Positions 34,105 through 43,296 of a DNA stretch of 64,000 bases are shown one piece after another. The DNA comes from Firmicutes bacterium UBA6113 (lineage in GTDB: Bacteria; Bacillota; Clostridia; Tissierellales; Sedimentibacteraceae): contig DIWF01000025.1 in NCBI GenBank assembly GCA_002422545.1, positions 1-64,000 on the forward strand, read 5' to 3'. The translations under genes and the position numbers were made by a program. Each line of letters begins with the position of its first letter. Within the stretch, counting starts at the first letter, position 1. Under the pieces are notes generated by a model. That model did not search any database. It had not been told where the DNA came from and was given only the letters and a program-made list of their open reading frames with translations.

Positions 34105-35896
34105 AAAAATTATTTCTATAGCACTTATTTTAGCTCTTGTATTTTTGGGAGGATATATTACAGCAAAGCAGCTCATTCCTGATGCTTCTGAAGTTTCCAC
34201 AGGCCCAAGATATGCTACAAAGCCGGTGGAAAGAGGAGACATAAAACAGGGCGTGAACATAACAGGACAGTTAAACGGAAACTGGGGAGGATCAATAACA
34301 GCTCCAAAGCCTGAAGGAATAACGGATTCCAACGGTTCCAGCGTTTCAGTTACATACACAGTCGAAGAAGTTTTAGTTGAGCCAAACCAGATGATTAAAA
34401 AAGACGACAATCTTGTCCGTCTATCAGCTTCAAACCTTGGGGATATAATAGAAGATTTCACTGACAACATTCAAAAAAAGCAGGATGAAATCAGGGATAT
34501 AAATGAAACAATTGAAGGAAAAATTGAAGATCTTGAAGATAAATTAAATCAGGACATTACAGATATAGGACAGGTAAATCCATATGACGGAATAGTAATA
34601 ACTGCTCCAATAAAGGGACGCCTTTCTGAATTCACAGTTGAAGAAGGCGATAAGGTAGAAGATGCCCACATCGCAACAATAGTTGACGACAGCAAACTTA
34701 AAATTTCCTTCAAGGTAAACACATATGAATATTCTAGTCTTAAGGTTGGACAGAAAGTTCTTCTTCAGTACAGAAGAGTGCTTGAAGGTGGAGGAACACA
34801 GACAGCATTTGACGGTTTCTACACAGGAACAATCAAAAAACTTAACTCCAATGCTGTGCCTAGCGACAACTCCATGACATATGTGCACATGGGGGAAATA
34901 GAAGCCGATAATCCAGGCCTTGTACAGCCGGGAATGGTAACAGCCATCTACATTGAAAACAACGGTGTACCTGTTACAGGTCTTTCTTACAACGGAACAG
35001 TTGTTTCTTATGTAAATGAAAAGAAAGTTTATTCAACACTTTATTCTGACAGCGACAATACAACAATTATAGCAACAGATGTACCTGTAAACGCAAATGA
35101 ATTTGTGGATGAAGGACAGATTCTTGTGAGAATCGCTGGAGCTGACGTTACAGAGATGATTCAAAATGATATTGAAAGCATCATGAATGAATATGACAAA
35201 ATAGATGATATCAATGATGATATTGAAAACATATACGAAAAAATTGACAAAGTATCGCTTCTAACAACAAAACTTATGGTGACAGCTCCATCAGACGGAA
35301 TGGTTTCATATGTTAACTACAATGTTGGAGACACCCTTGTTGCATCTGAATCAAGCGACCAGTGGTCCCTGCAGCTCATGGATATGTACAACACTGATGA
35401 AATGTACATTTACACTACAGTAAGCGACCTTGATGTATTGTACATAAGCCAGGATGCTCCCGTTACTGTAACTGTTGATGCTCTTCCGGGAGAAGAATTT
35501 GAAGGAAGTGTAATGAGCCTCAACCAGTACACAGACAGAGACGGAAAGACTGTTTACAACGTTCAGATTAGAGTTGTGGGAAGAGAAGGTTTAAGACCTG
35601 GAATGAACACAAACTGTTTTGTTAATTCAGGAGAAGCTTTTGATACGCTTTTAGTTCCAATTGAAGCTGTATTTGAAGAAAATGGAATTCAAAAGGTTGA
35701 AATTTTAAATGCACAGGGTCAGCCTGAAGTAGTTGAAATTGAAGCAGGCCTTATGAACGACATGTATGTTGAAGTTTTAAGCGGGCTAGAAGAAGGGCAG
35801 CAGGTTGTAACAGGAAGCACAAAAGACTTGATGCCAAGCGAGAGTGTTCCTGAGGATGATTCGTTTCTGCCGAGTACAAATCAGGAAACAAATTAG
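34097..35896 (+). CDS. Membrane fusion/adaptor protein (HlyD/MacA-like)
   Basis: The 599-residue protein starts at the ATG at 34097 behind GTGGAGGG. An N-terminal anchor (about 4-24) is followed by biotinyl-lipoyl-like sections (VVLVEPNQMIKKDDNLVRL region; TAPIKGRLSEFTVEEGDKVE; later APSDGMVSYVNYNVGDTLVA) separated by two short coiled stretches (about 120-150 and 360-390), then a beta-barrel and C-terminal domain (VEILNAQGQPEVVEIEAGL). The two half-cycles make it longer than the usual 380-450 residues. It couples the ABC permease to substrates outside the membrane. Confidence 0.88.
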   Translation: MYKKIISIALILALVFLGGYITAKQLIPDASEVSTGPRYATKPVERGDIKQGVNITGQLNGNWGGSITAPKPEGITDSNGSSVSVTYTVEEVLVEPNQMIKKDDNLVRLSASNLGDIIEDFTDNIQKKQDEIRDINETIEGKIEDLEDKLNQDITDIGQVNPYDGIVITAPIKGRLSEFTVEEGDKVEDAHIATIVDDSKLKISFKVNTYEYSSLKVGQKVLLQYRRVLEGGGTQTAFDGFYTGTIKKLNSNAVPSDNSMTYVHMGEIEADNPGLVQPGMVTAIYIENNGVPVTGLSYNGTVVSYVNEKKVYSTLYSDSDNTTIIATDVPVNANEFVDEGQILVRIAGADVTEMIQNDIESIMNEYDKIDDINDDIENIYEKIDKVSLLTTKLMVTAPSDGMVSYVNYNVGDTLVASESSDQWSLQLMDMYNTDEMYIYTTVSDLDVLYISQDAPVTVTVDALPGEEFEGSVMSLNQYTDRDGKTVYNVQIRVVGREGLRPGMNTNCFVNSGEAFDTLLVPIEAVFEENGIQKVEILNAQGQPEVVEIEAGLMNDMYVEVLSGLEEGQQVVTGSTKDLMPSESVPEDDSFLPSTNQETN

Positions 35897-35910
35897 TGAG
35901 GGGTGATGAA

Positions 35911-37254
35911 ATGCAGGACAGAGGAAAAATTTCTTCCATTCTTGTAAGGCTGAAATTTTCTGCAGTGATGGCATTTGACGGCATAACATCAAATCTTCTG
36001 AGGACTTTCTTGACGGTTCTTGGCATATCAATTGGTGTAGCAGCTGTCATAAGCCTCATGGGCATAGGAGAAGGTGCAAGAAGGTCTATTGTATCTCAGT
36101 TTGAAAGCCTTGGCGAAAATGTAATTGTCATTAAGTCAAATGCTGAAAATGTGGCATTTGAAGCTGATGAAGCTGAAAATATTCCAATAAGAGTAGACGG
36201 CGTTGATTACGCCACACCTGTTGTATATACAAAAGACACTCCTGTCAGGTGGAGAAGAGACGAAAGCGAAATGAACATTGTGGGAGTAAATCAAAATTAT
36301 CCTGAAATAAAAGACCACAAGGTTGTTTCTGGAAATTTCTTTACATCGCTTCATGTTAAGCAAAGAGCCCCTGTGGCTGTTCTTGGATACAATGTAGCGC
36401 AGTCTCTTTTAAACGGAAGAAGCCCGGTTGGACAGACATTAAAAATTGACGGAATAAACTACAGAATTGTAGGAGTGCTTGCTGAAAAGGGAGACGGAAA
36501 AGGTGACGGCATAGACGACAAAATAGTAATTCCGTACACTTCTGCCATGAAAATTTCAGAAACAAAAGAAATTCTTGAAATTTGGGCCAAGTCACCAAGC
36601 GCTGAAGATGCTGAACTTGCTATGGTTCAGCTTGGAAGAATTTATAAAAGAAAAGTAGGGGTAGGAAACAACATCACTCCAAGTACAGGAGAGGGAGAAG
36701 CTCCTGTTGATGGGGGAGGGGACATATCAGTTCCTGTTGAACCGGTTCCTGAACCAGTTCCGGAACCTGAAGTTCCTGGTAATGATGAAAATGTTTTTGA
36801 AAAAGGTGAGGAGCCTCTAACCATAACCAGCCTTAACAATCTGGTGAAAGAAGCTGACCAGGCAAACAGGGTTATGACTGTACTTCTTGGAGGCATAGCA
36901 GCCGTTTCACTTCTTGTTGGTGGTATTGGAATCATGAACATAATGCTTGTGGCTGTAACGGAAAGAACAAGCGAAATCGGTGTAAGAAGAGCCCTTGGAG
37001 CAAAACAGGAGGACCTTCTCATCCAGTTTCTTCTTGAAGCAGTGTATGTAAGTATCATAGGCTGTGTAACAGGAATAGTTATCGGAGCATGGGCTGTAAG
37101 CCTTGTGGCAAGCTACGGACTGTCGGCAGTTGTAAGCTTTGATTCCATAAAAATAGCTGTGTTTGTTGCTCTTACATCAGGACTTTTGTTTGGAGTTTAT
37201 CCGGCAATAAACGCTTCAAATCTTCCGCCTGTTGAAGCTTTGAAAAGACAATAA
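35911..37254 (+). CDS. ABC transporter permease (MacB/FtsX type)
   Basis: The 447-residue protein starts at the ATG at 35911 with GAGGGGTGA upstream. It has one N-terminal helix (LRTFLTVLGISIGVAAVISL), a large extracytoplasmic MacB-type domain and three C-terminal helices (from residue 330; IMLVAVTERTSEIGVRRALG is the coupling segment). The outer domain carries an unusual Pro/Glu/Val spacer near residues 275-290 (EPVPEPVPEPEVP). It completes the operon and is closed by a terminator. Confidence 0.93.
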   Translation: MQDRGKISSILVRLKFSAVMAFDGITSNLLRTFLTVLGISIGVAAVISLMGIGEGARRSIVSQFESLGENVIVIKSNAENVAFEADEAENIPIRVDGVDYATPVVYTKDTPVRWRRDESEMNIVGVNQNYPEIKDHKVVSGNFFTSLHVKQRAPVAVLGYNVAQSLLNGRSPVGQTLKIDGINYRIVGVLAEKGDGKGDGIDDKIVIPYTSAMKISETKEILEIWAKSPSAEDAELAMVQLGRIYKRKVGVGNNITPSTGEGEAPVDGGGDISVPVEPVPEPVPEPEVPGNDENVFEKGEEPLTITSLNNLVKEADQANRVMTVLLGGIAAVSLLVGGIGIMNIMLVAVTERTSEIGVRRALGAKQEDLLIQFLLEAVYVSIIGCVTGIVIGAWAVSLVASYGLSAVVSFDSIKIAVFVALTSGLLFGVYPAINASNLPPVEALKRQ

Positions 37255-37261
37255 CAAATTT

Positions 37262-37289
37262 GAGGTTTTGATTTATCAAAACCTCTTTT
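37262..37289 (+). terminator. Rho-independent terminator
   Basis: GAGGTTTTGA-TTTA-TCAAAACCTC followed by TTTT. Confidence 0.85.
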
Positions 37290-37346
37290 AAATTTTCATG
37301 TTTTATTATATAATCTTAACAACAAGAAAATAAAGGAAGGAATATC

Positions 37347-38408
37347 ATGATCTTTATCAGAGAAATCGACGCTGCTCAAATTGCAAAATCAGCAATGATT
37401 TTGTTCGCAGTCTTAATGTTCAGAAATTTAATAGCAAATATAATTATTAAGATTTTAAAAAAATTATCAGGAAAATATAATTTGAAAAACATTTCACTGG
37501 TCCTGGATTCCATTGAAAAACCACTTGTTAACTTCTTTACATACACGGGACTTTATTTCGCACTGATGATTCTTCCATTTAATGCAAACATAGCCGCATT
37601 CATAAACAGAGTATACAGGACTTTTGTCATAATAACCATAACCCAGGGACTTTTAAAAATTATTTCTGCCTATGCCGAAGAACTTAACAATCAGTATTTG
37701 AACAAGGAAGAAAAAACAGAAAGAACTCAGATGTCAAAGACTGTGTTTCCTCTTCTGGCAAAGCTCATAAAAGCAATAATAATTATTATTGCTGTAGCTG
37801 CAATAGCAGTTGAATTCGACTTTGAACAGCTGAGCAGCATTCTTGCAGGTCTTGGAATTGGAGGCGCTGCTCTTGCACTGGCTTCACAGGATCTCATAAA
37901 AAACTTTTTCGGTGGATTCGTAATACTTACAGACAAATCCTTCAGCGTGGGCGACTGGATTAAGGTTGACTCATTTGAAGGAACCGTGGAGGAACTCGGA
38001 CTTCGAAGTACAAAGATTCGAACAATTGACAAGGAGATTGTAACGGTTCCAAATTCAAGGTTTGCAGACAGGGAACTCATAAATTTCAGCGCCAGGGCAA
38101 ACAGAAGAGTTAATTTCACTGTGGGAGCTGTGTATGGTACAAGTTCTGAAAGCTTGAAAGGAGCAATTTCTAAAATAAAATACATGCTAGATCAAAATCC
38201 AATGGTTAAGGAAGATTCAGCACTTGTGAAACTTGACAAGTTCGGCGCAAGCTCACTTGATATTGTGGTTCAATACCTTACAACAACAACTGATTATACG
38301 GAATTTATGGCAATAAAAAATGATATAAACTTTAAGATAATAGACATATTCAACGAAGAAAAAATATCATTCGCATTCCCGAGCATGAGCGTATACATGG
38401 AAAAATAA
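37347..38408 (+). CDS. MscS-family mechanosensitive channel
   Basis: The 353-residue protein starts behind GGAAGG. Several N-terminal helices are followed by the pore-lining helix GLGIGGAALALASQDLIKNF (about 168-187), then the beta domain (SVGDWIKVDSFEGTVEELG, RSTKIRTIDKEIVTVPNSRF) and the C-terminal alpha/beta part. It opens on membrane tension to release solutes after osmotic downshift. It is monocistronic. Confidence 0.93.
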   Translation: MIFIREIDAAQIAKSAMILFAVLMFRNLIANIIIKILKKLSGKYNLKNISLVLDSIEKPLVNFFTYTGLYFALMILPFNANIAAFINRVYRTFVIITITQGLLKIISAYAEELNNQYLNKEEKTERTQMSKTVFPLLAKLIKAIIIIIAVAAIAVEFDFEQLSSILAGLGIGGAALALASQDLIKNFFGGFVILTDKSFSVGDWIKVDSFEGTVEELGLRSTKIRTIDKEIVTVPNSRFADRELINFSARANRRVNFTVGAVYGTSSESLKGAISKIKYMLDQNPMVKEDSALVKLDKFGASSLDIVVQYLTTTTDYTEFMAIKNDINFKIIDIFNEEKISFAFPSMSVYMEK

Positions 38409-38531
38409 ATCATCAAAAGGAGATCATGAAAAAACAAAACCAGCGGATATAAACTGATTGTATAAAATTAAAAGTTGACGTCTTTGTCATATTTGAATCA
38501 ATAAACTTTTAACAGTCTTGGTGAATATTTA

Positions 38532-38711
38532 ATGGAAAAGTTAGTTAAAATAAGAAAAGCTTATGGAGGATTTGATATTTCTGGCTTTGACAGACACAAA
38601 TGCTATGAATGTGATAAAATGTCTGATTATTTGGAAATGAAGATGTGCGGATAATGCGTGGCCATGATTCCATGTTCATTCATTAATCCGTTAAAAAATA
38701 ATAATAAATGA
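38532..38711 (+). pseudogene. Small zinc-ribbon-like reading frame interrupted by TAA
   Basis: From the ATG at 38532 the frame reads MEKLVKIRKAYGGFDISGFD followed by RHKCYECDKMSDYLEMKMCG to TAA (38652-38654), then continues in frame CVAMIPCSFINPLKNNNK to TGA. Without the stop it would have the two knuckles CxxC and CGxC of a zinc ribbon, with the stop at the x position. This suggests a nonsense mutation (or a sequencing error) in a 59-residue protein; a functional 40-residue product is also possible. The ribosome site (GGTGA) is weak. It lies in the 312-base gap before the thioesterase gene. Confidence 0.45.
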
Positions 38712-38720
38712 GGAGAAATT

Positions 38721-39104
38721 ATGGAATTCAATTTAAATAAAGGATTAAAAAACAAAGAAGAAAAAATCGTAACCATGAATGATACAGCAAAAGTTTTCGG
38801 AAGCGGTGCAGCAGAAGTCTTTGCAACTCCAATGATGATCGGGCTCATGGAAAGTGCTGCCATGAATACCGTGAATGATTATCTTCCGGAAGGATATTCT
38901 ACAGTTGGAACCATGGTCAATGTTAAGCACCTGAATGCAACGGCAGTTGGCAAGAAAGTGTGGGCAGAGGCTGAACTTATTGAGGTTGACAGAAAGAGAC
39001 TGGTTTTTAATGTTGATGCATATGATGAAGACAAAAAAATAGGTGAAGGCACACATGAAAGATTCATAATTGAGGAAGCAAAATTTATGAGCAAATTGAA
39101 ATAA
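38721..39104 (+). CDS. Hotdog-fold thioesterase (FlK-like)
   Basis: The 127-residue protein starts behind GAGGAG. FATPMMIGLMESAAM (catalytic Thr/Glu region), GTMVNVKHLNATAVGKKVWAEA and HERFIIEEAKF match the fluoroacetyl-CoA thioesterase-like hotdog family that hydrolyses acyl-CoA. The natural substrate in non-fluoroacetate organisms is unknown. Confidence 0.88.
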   Translation: MEFNLNKGLKNKEEKIVTMNDTAKVFGSGAAEVFATPMMIGLMESAAMNTVNDYLPEGYSTVGTMVNVKHLNATAVGKKVWAEAELIEVDRKRLVFNVDAYDEDKKIGEGTHERFIIEEAKFMSKLK

Positions 39105-39163
39105 ATGAATAATTACTTTACTTTGTGTTAAATATTTAGTAAAATCAATTAGAGGAGATTATT

Positions 39164-39625
39164 ATGAAATGTCCAAAATGTAATTGTTCTGAAAGCAAAG
39201 TGGTTGATACAAGACCCACGGATGATGGTTTTAAAATAAGGCGTCGCAGAGAATGCATTGAATGCGGACATCGATTTACAACCTACGAAAAAATTGAAGA
39301 AACTCAAATTGTGGTAATTAAAAGAGACGGAACAAGGCAGGGCTACAACCGTGATAAAATTATAAACGGTATCATTAGGGCATGTGACAAGCGTTCAGTA
39401 AGTCTCGAGCAAATAGAAGGTATAGCAGACAAGGTTGAAAAGCAGCTTTTGAACAATTTTCAAAATGAAGTGTCAACCGAGGTAATCGGAGAACTGGTCA
39501 TGAATGAACTTCAAAGCGTGGACGATGTTGCATATGTAAGGTTTGCTTCTGTGTACAGGAAGTTTAAAGATATTAATACTTTTATGGATGAGTTGAAAAA
39601 AATTCTCGATGAAAGAAAAAAATAA
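39164..39625 (+). CDS. nrdR: Transcriptional repressor NrdR
   Basis: The 153-residue protein has an N-terminal zinc ribbon (MKCPKCNC at the start; CIECGHRFTTYE near residue 31) and an ATP-cone (about 49-139, VIKRDGTRQGYNRDKIINGI, VYRKFKDINTF). It represses ribonucleotide reductase genes by sensing ATP/dATP. GAGGAG precedes the ATG. No nrd gene is in the window. Confidence 0.96.
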   Translation: MKCPKCNCSESKVVDTRPTDDGFKIRRRRECIECGHRFTTYEKIEETQIVVIKRDGTRQGYNRDKIINGIIRACDKRSVSLEQIEGIADKVEKQLLNNFQNEVSTEVIGELVMNELQSVDDVAYVRFASVYRKFKDINTFMDELKKILDERKK

Positions 39626-39640
39626 TCAAAGGAGCAATTT

Positions 39641-40273
39641 ATGTATATAAATTTAGATGTGCTTAATATAACAAACGGCAATACCAGCATGATTGATACC
39701 GAATTTGGAAGAATGAATATTGAAAAAATTGATGCAGGCAAAATAAAACTTGCAACAGGCAGAATCATTGCCACAGACCCTATTTTGATGTATGACGATG
39801 AAAGTTATTCTGTGCATGTAAAGCCGGGTGAATATACTGTATTCATATATATTGGAAAAACAGAAAACAGAAAAAAGCAGACTGTTTTGGCAGAAATAAG
39901 ATTAAACGAAGAAAATCCGGTAAAATGGGAAATGGCTCTTTTAGCAGGAGAATCAGCCAAGGGCTTCGGTCATGACGAATTCATGGGATATGAAGTTGAA
40001 AACGGTCTTGGATGTTTCATGGACGAATCCGTAATGGAAATCCTCGATGTAATGGATGAGGAAGAACTTGAAGAATATGAAAGCAATATAAGAAATTCCG
40101 TAAAGATAAGCGAGTGTTCATGTGCAGATATAGTAATAGATAAGAAAAAGGGAAGCAACATCATCGTATTTGCAAGCGGATGGAACGAAGGAACATTTCC
40201 TACATACTACGGTCTTGACTCAAATAACAAACTGTCGAGACTTGTTACGGATTTCATGGTAATTGAAGCGTAA
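39641..40273 (+). CDS. DUF4241-family protein
   Basis: The 210-residue soluble protein shows the DUF4241 pattern: GRIIATDPILMYDDESYSVH near residue 45, PGEYTVFIYIG, AKGFGHDEFMGYEVENGLGC and a C-terminal SGWNEGTFPTYYGLDSNNKL. The family includes B. subtilis YqcF, an immunity protein for an LXG toxin, but no toxin gene is adjacent, so the role here is open. It follows nrdR by 16 bases with AAAGGAG. Confidence 0.85.
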   Translation: MYINLDVLNITNGNTSMIDTEFGRMNIEKIDAGKIKLATGRIIATDPILMYDDESYSVHVKPGEYTVFIYIGKTENRKKQTVLAEIRLNEENPVKWEMALLAGESAKGFGHDEFMGYEVENGLGCFMDESVMEILDVMDEEELEEYESNIRNSVKISECSCADIVIDKKKGSNIIVFASGWNEGTFPTYYGLDSNNKLSRLVTDFMVIEA

Positions 40274-40280
40274 TAATAAT

Positions 40281-40312
40281 AAAAAATTGCAATGTATATT
40301 GCAATTTTTTTT
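40281..40312. terminator. Bidirectional terminator
   Basis: AAAAAATTGCAAT-GTAT-ATTGCAATTTTTT, A and T tracts on both sides; it separates the DUF4241 gene from corA. Confidence 0.85.
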
Positions 40313-40361
40313 GTGAAATTTATTATTAGAAACATCACAGTAACATATCGGTGATTTAGAT

Positions 40362-41294
40362 TTACATTAACTTCTTTTTCTTGAAAAACCATATGCATAT
40401 TATGAAAACTGAAATGCTCAATAATATTACAAATGCATAGCCGTATTCCCAGTGAAGTTCCGGCATGGTTGAAAAATTCATTCCATACCAGCCCACTATG
40501 AGCGTCAGCGGAAGAAAGATTGCAGTTATTACTGTAAAAAGTTTCATTGTGTTGTTTAAATTCAGATCCAGCTGAGCCTGGTATGATTCTCTGATCTGTG
40601 TTACATAATCCCTTAAATTTCCAACTTTTCTGTTGAGCCTCTCAATCCTGTTGAACAAAATAATAAAGTAAGTTATTGATTTGCTGTCCAGAACATTGTT
40701 GCTGTTTTCAGTGATATCTTCAATAATATCTAAAAGCGGTTCATAATGTTTCTTTAAAAACAAAAGCTTTTTTTTAAGATTTACAATATCTGAAATATAA
40801 TCCTTTGTTTTACCTTCAATTACATCAACTTCCACATCCTGAATTTCTGCTTCAAGATCTGAAAGCATCTGATAGTCTTTTGCTGACATTTTGTCAAGCA
40901 ATGTATACAATATTCTGTCCAAACTTAAAATCATTGACCCTTTTGAGTCAACATCTTTTTTAACGTCATCTATAATGCTTAAGTCTGTTTTCGTCACAAG
41001 AAGCAGGCATTTTTTTGTCAAGTAGAAATCAAGTTCGTCAAAGCTGTATGTATTTTGTGATGCATCTATGATGTTGAGGATTCCAAAACTGTAATTTTCA
41101 TAAATTTCAACTTTTGGAGTGTCGTCGTTATGTATGCAGTCATTAATTGTCCCATAGCTGAAGTGGAAATGACCGTTTATTTCCATGAGTTCATCGGGAT
41201 TTAGAATAAAAAGAAATGTGCTTTCCTCATCGCGGACAAAGTTTTCGTAATCAACTTTTGTCAGTCGATCCTGGTTTATTTTGTAAATTAACAA
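40362..41294 (-). CDS. corA: CorA-family magnesium/cobalt transporter
   Basis: The 310-residue protein starts with TTG at 41294, with GAGGTGA eight bases upstream. The cytoplasmic alpha/beta domain and long helices are followed by two C-terminal membrane helices with the pore motif GMN (271-273, YGMNFSTMPE) between them, and end in a Lys-rich tail. It imports Mg2+. A TTG start is unusual for this window but is supported by the ribosome site. Confidence 0.93.
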   Translation of the reverse strand: MLIYKINQDRLTKVDYENFVRDEESTFLFILNPDELMEINGHFHFSYGTINDCIHNDDTPKVEIYENYSFGILNIIDASQNTYSFDELDFYLTKKCLLLVTKTDLSIIDDVKKDVDSKGSMILSLDRILYTLLDKMSAKDYQMLSDLEAEIQDVEVDVIEGKTKDYISDIVNLKKKLLFLKKHYEPLLDIIEDITENSNNVLDSKSITYFIILFNRIERLNRKVGNLRDYVTQIRESYQAQLDLNLNNTMKLFTVITAIFLPLTLIVGWYGMNFSTMPELHWEYGYAFVILLSISVFIICIWFFKKKKLM

Positions 41295-41443
41295 ATTATC
41301 ACCTCAATTTAAGATTTTATTATGGAAAATGAGTTATATTAATTACTATCTTAACAGTTTTATTGTTCACTGTAAATTGGAATTTAGTCATTAGTTAAAT
41401 TTATCTCACAATACAAAAATGTTTATAAAATATATATACAATC

Positions 41444-41472
41444 TTGAAATAACTATTAATTGATGATAAAAT
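41444..41472 (+). promoter_or_regulatory. Sigma-A promoter of the NusG-II gene group
   Basis: TTGAAA (41444-41449), 17 bases, TAAAAT (41467-41472). Confidence 0.6.
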
Positions 41473-41502
41473 GAATAATCTAAAAATATTAAAGGGCGTA
41501 AA

Positions 41503-41898
41503 ATGAAAACTAAAATTAACAGGTACGATATTGCACTGATTGCAGCAATAGTATTAATCAATGTTGTGATACTTTTTTCAGGAGGAAGAAAGGCTGTACA
41601 TGCTGATGAAAAAATTGCCTACGTTTACTCCCACGAGGAACTTGTGGGGGAATATGTCATGTCTGATGACTATGAAACAGAGTTCACTGTAGGCGACGAA
41701 AAATCAGGTTACAATACGGTTCACATAGAAAACGGGGAAGTATGGATTCACGATGCTACCTGTCCCGACAAAATATGTCTGTCACAAGGCAAGATTTCAA
41801 GAGACGGTGAAATAATAGTGTGTCTTCCAAATCAGTTTATGATTCAAATAGAAGATAAGGCTGAAGAAGAAAATGACGTTGATTTTATGGCACAATAA
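41503..41898 (+). CDS. NusG domain II-containing exported protein
   Basis: The 131-residue protein has an N-terminal membrane anchor (about 9-26) and a NusG_II domain (about 45-120, with NTVHIENGEVWIHDATCPDK and CLSQGKISRDGEIIVCLPN). Members are typically encoded beside Gx transporters and redox genes; the role is unknown. The two conserved cysteines (DATCPDKIC) could be redox active. Confidence 0.85.
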   Translation: MKTKINRYDIALIAAIVLINVVILFSGGRKAVHADEKIAYVYSHEELVGEYVMSDDYETEFTVGDEKSGYNTVHIENGEVWIHDATCPDKICLSQGKISRDGEIIVCLPNQFMIQIEDKAEEENDVDFMAQ

Positions 41899-41912
41899 GG
41901 AAAAGGAAAATT

Positions 41913-42431
41913 ATGAATAAATTACAAAGATACATTTTTTTATCTCTGCTGACTGCAGCTGCTTTAATCTTGAGCATATTAGAAGGAATGATTCCTTTGC
42001 CATACATAGCACCCGGTGCAAAGCTTGGGCTTTCTAACATAGTTACAATGACTGTAATAGTTGTTTTTGGCTTTAAAGATGCAATGCTTGTAGTAATTCT
42101 TAGGTGCATTCTATTGATGCTTGTGGCCACAAACCCTGTTACGTTCATTTACAGTCTTGCAAGCGGAATAATGAGCACAGTTGCAATGAGCTTGGGACTG
42201 AAATACTGCAAAAAACTAAGCTTCATAGGTGTGAGTGTTCTTGGAGCAATGACCCACAACGCAACGCAGGTTACTGTTGCTGCCATAATTTTCGGCACGT
42301 TCAATCTGTATTATTACATGCCTGTTTTATCGCTTGTAAGTATTTTTACAGGCTGTTTTGTTGGTTATTCTTCAATTTTCGTTTCTGACAATTTGAACAG
42401 GACGTTATTAAAATTACGAAGAGAGGTATAG
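41913..42431 (+). CDS. Gx transporter family protein (heptaprenyl diphosphate synthase component I-like)
   Basis: The 172-residue integral membrane protein has about five hydrophobic segments and the family pattern PYIAPGAKLGLSNIVTMTVI and LGAMTHNATQVTVAAI. Although labelled after heptaprenyl diphosphate synthase component I, it looks like an ECF/Gx-type membrane transporter subunit. It is coupled to the preceding NusG-II gene, a recurrent pair. Confidence 0.88.
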   Translation: MNKLQRYIFLSLLTAAALILSILEGMIPLPYIAPGAKLGLSNIVTMTVIVVFGFKDAMLVVILRCILLMLVATNPVTFIYSLASGIMSTVAMSLGLKYCKKLSFIGVSVLGAMTHNATQVTVAAIIFGTFNLYYYMPVLSLVSIFTGCFVGYSSIFVSDNLNRTLLKLRREV

Positions 42432-42432
42432 C

Positions 42433-42675
42433 ATGAAGAAGGGAAATACCATTTACTTGGTTTTGCTGATATTGACATCTGTTATCATAGGCACAATTTT
42501 GGGTCAAGCCTTTGCAGGTACTTTTCCTATCTTGAATTACGGAGAAGGAATTGGATTTGGTCCGGCAACCTTAGATTTGAGCATATTCACTCTTACATTC
42601 GGGTTCAGTGCAAATCTCACTGTTGCAGGAATAATTGGATTGTTAATTGCAATAATAGCTTATAGAAAACTTTAA
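42433..42675 (+). CDS. DUF4321 small membrane protein
   Basis: The 80-residue protein has two hydrophobic segments and the conserved pattern IGTILGQAFAG, GFGPATLDLSIFTLTFG. The function is unknown; it usually lies near maf or mreB genes in Clostridia. It begins one base after the Gx gene. Confidence 0.85.
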   Translation: MKKGNTIYLVLLILTSVIIGTILGQAFAGTFPILNYGEGIGFGPATLDLSIFTLTFGFSANLTVAGIIGLLIAIIAYRKL

Positions 42676-42684
42676 GGATAAATG

Positions 42685-43263
42685 ATGAAAAATATAATCT
42701 TGGCTTCAAAATCCCCAAGAAGGATTGAGATGCTATCAAAATATCTGGAAAAAATAATTGTTTTTTCGCCTGATACGGATGAAAGGGTAAATGACTTGGA
42801 TCTTCCGGAAACAACGGTCATGAAAATTGCTTTTGAAAAAGCATGGAAAGCATCTTGCGACTGTGAAACAAAAGGAATCATAATAGCAGCTGACACGGTT
42901 GTCTTCCTTGATAAAATAATGGGAAAACCAAAGGACGATGAGGAAGCATTTTCAATGCTTAAATCACTGTCCGGAAAAATTCACAGCGTTTATACGGGAG
43001 TGTGCGTAATAGACAGCACAGATGGTACAAAGGTAGTTGACTATGAAAAGACATTTGTTGAGTTCAACCCACTTACAGATGACTTTATCATGCGTTATCT
43101 GGAAACAGGTGAGCATTTAGATAAAGCAGGGGCCTACGGAATTCAGGGTTTTGGAGAGCTCATGGTTAAAAGAATTGACGGTTGCTACAACAATGTTAAG
43201 GGTCTTCCCCTTACAAAACTTAACAATATTCTGACAAAACATTTTTCTCTTAAGCTGCTGTAG
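42685..43263 (+). CDS. maf: Maf nucleotide pyrophosphatase (dTTP/UTP type)
   Basis: The 192-residue protein has the Maf signatures ILASKSPRRIEML at the start, the catalytic AADTVVFLDKIMGKPKD and GKIHSVYTGVCV, and DKAGAYGIQGFGELMVKRIDG. It hydrolyses non-canonical or UTP/dTTP nucleotides, linked to division arrest. Two adjacent ATGs (42682 and 42685) are possible; AAGGAT spacing favours the second. It precedes radC-mreBCD, as in many Firmicutes. Confidence 0.93.
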   Translation: MKNIILASKSPRRIEMLSKYLEKIIVFSPDTDERVNDLDLPETTVMKIAFEKAWKASCDCETKGIIIAADTVVFLDKIMGKPKDDEEAFSMLKSLSGKIHSVYTGVCVIDSTDGTKVVDYEKTFVEFNPLTDDFIMRYLETGEHLDKAGAYGIQGFGELMVKRIDGCYNNVKGLPLTKLNNILTKHFSLKLL

Positions 43264-43296
43264 AGGTGCATCTAAAATTGCATATTGGAGGATAAA

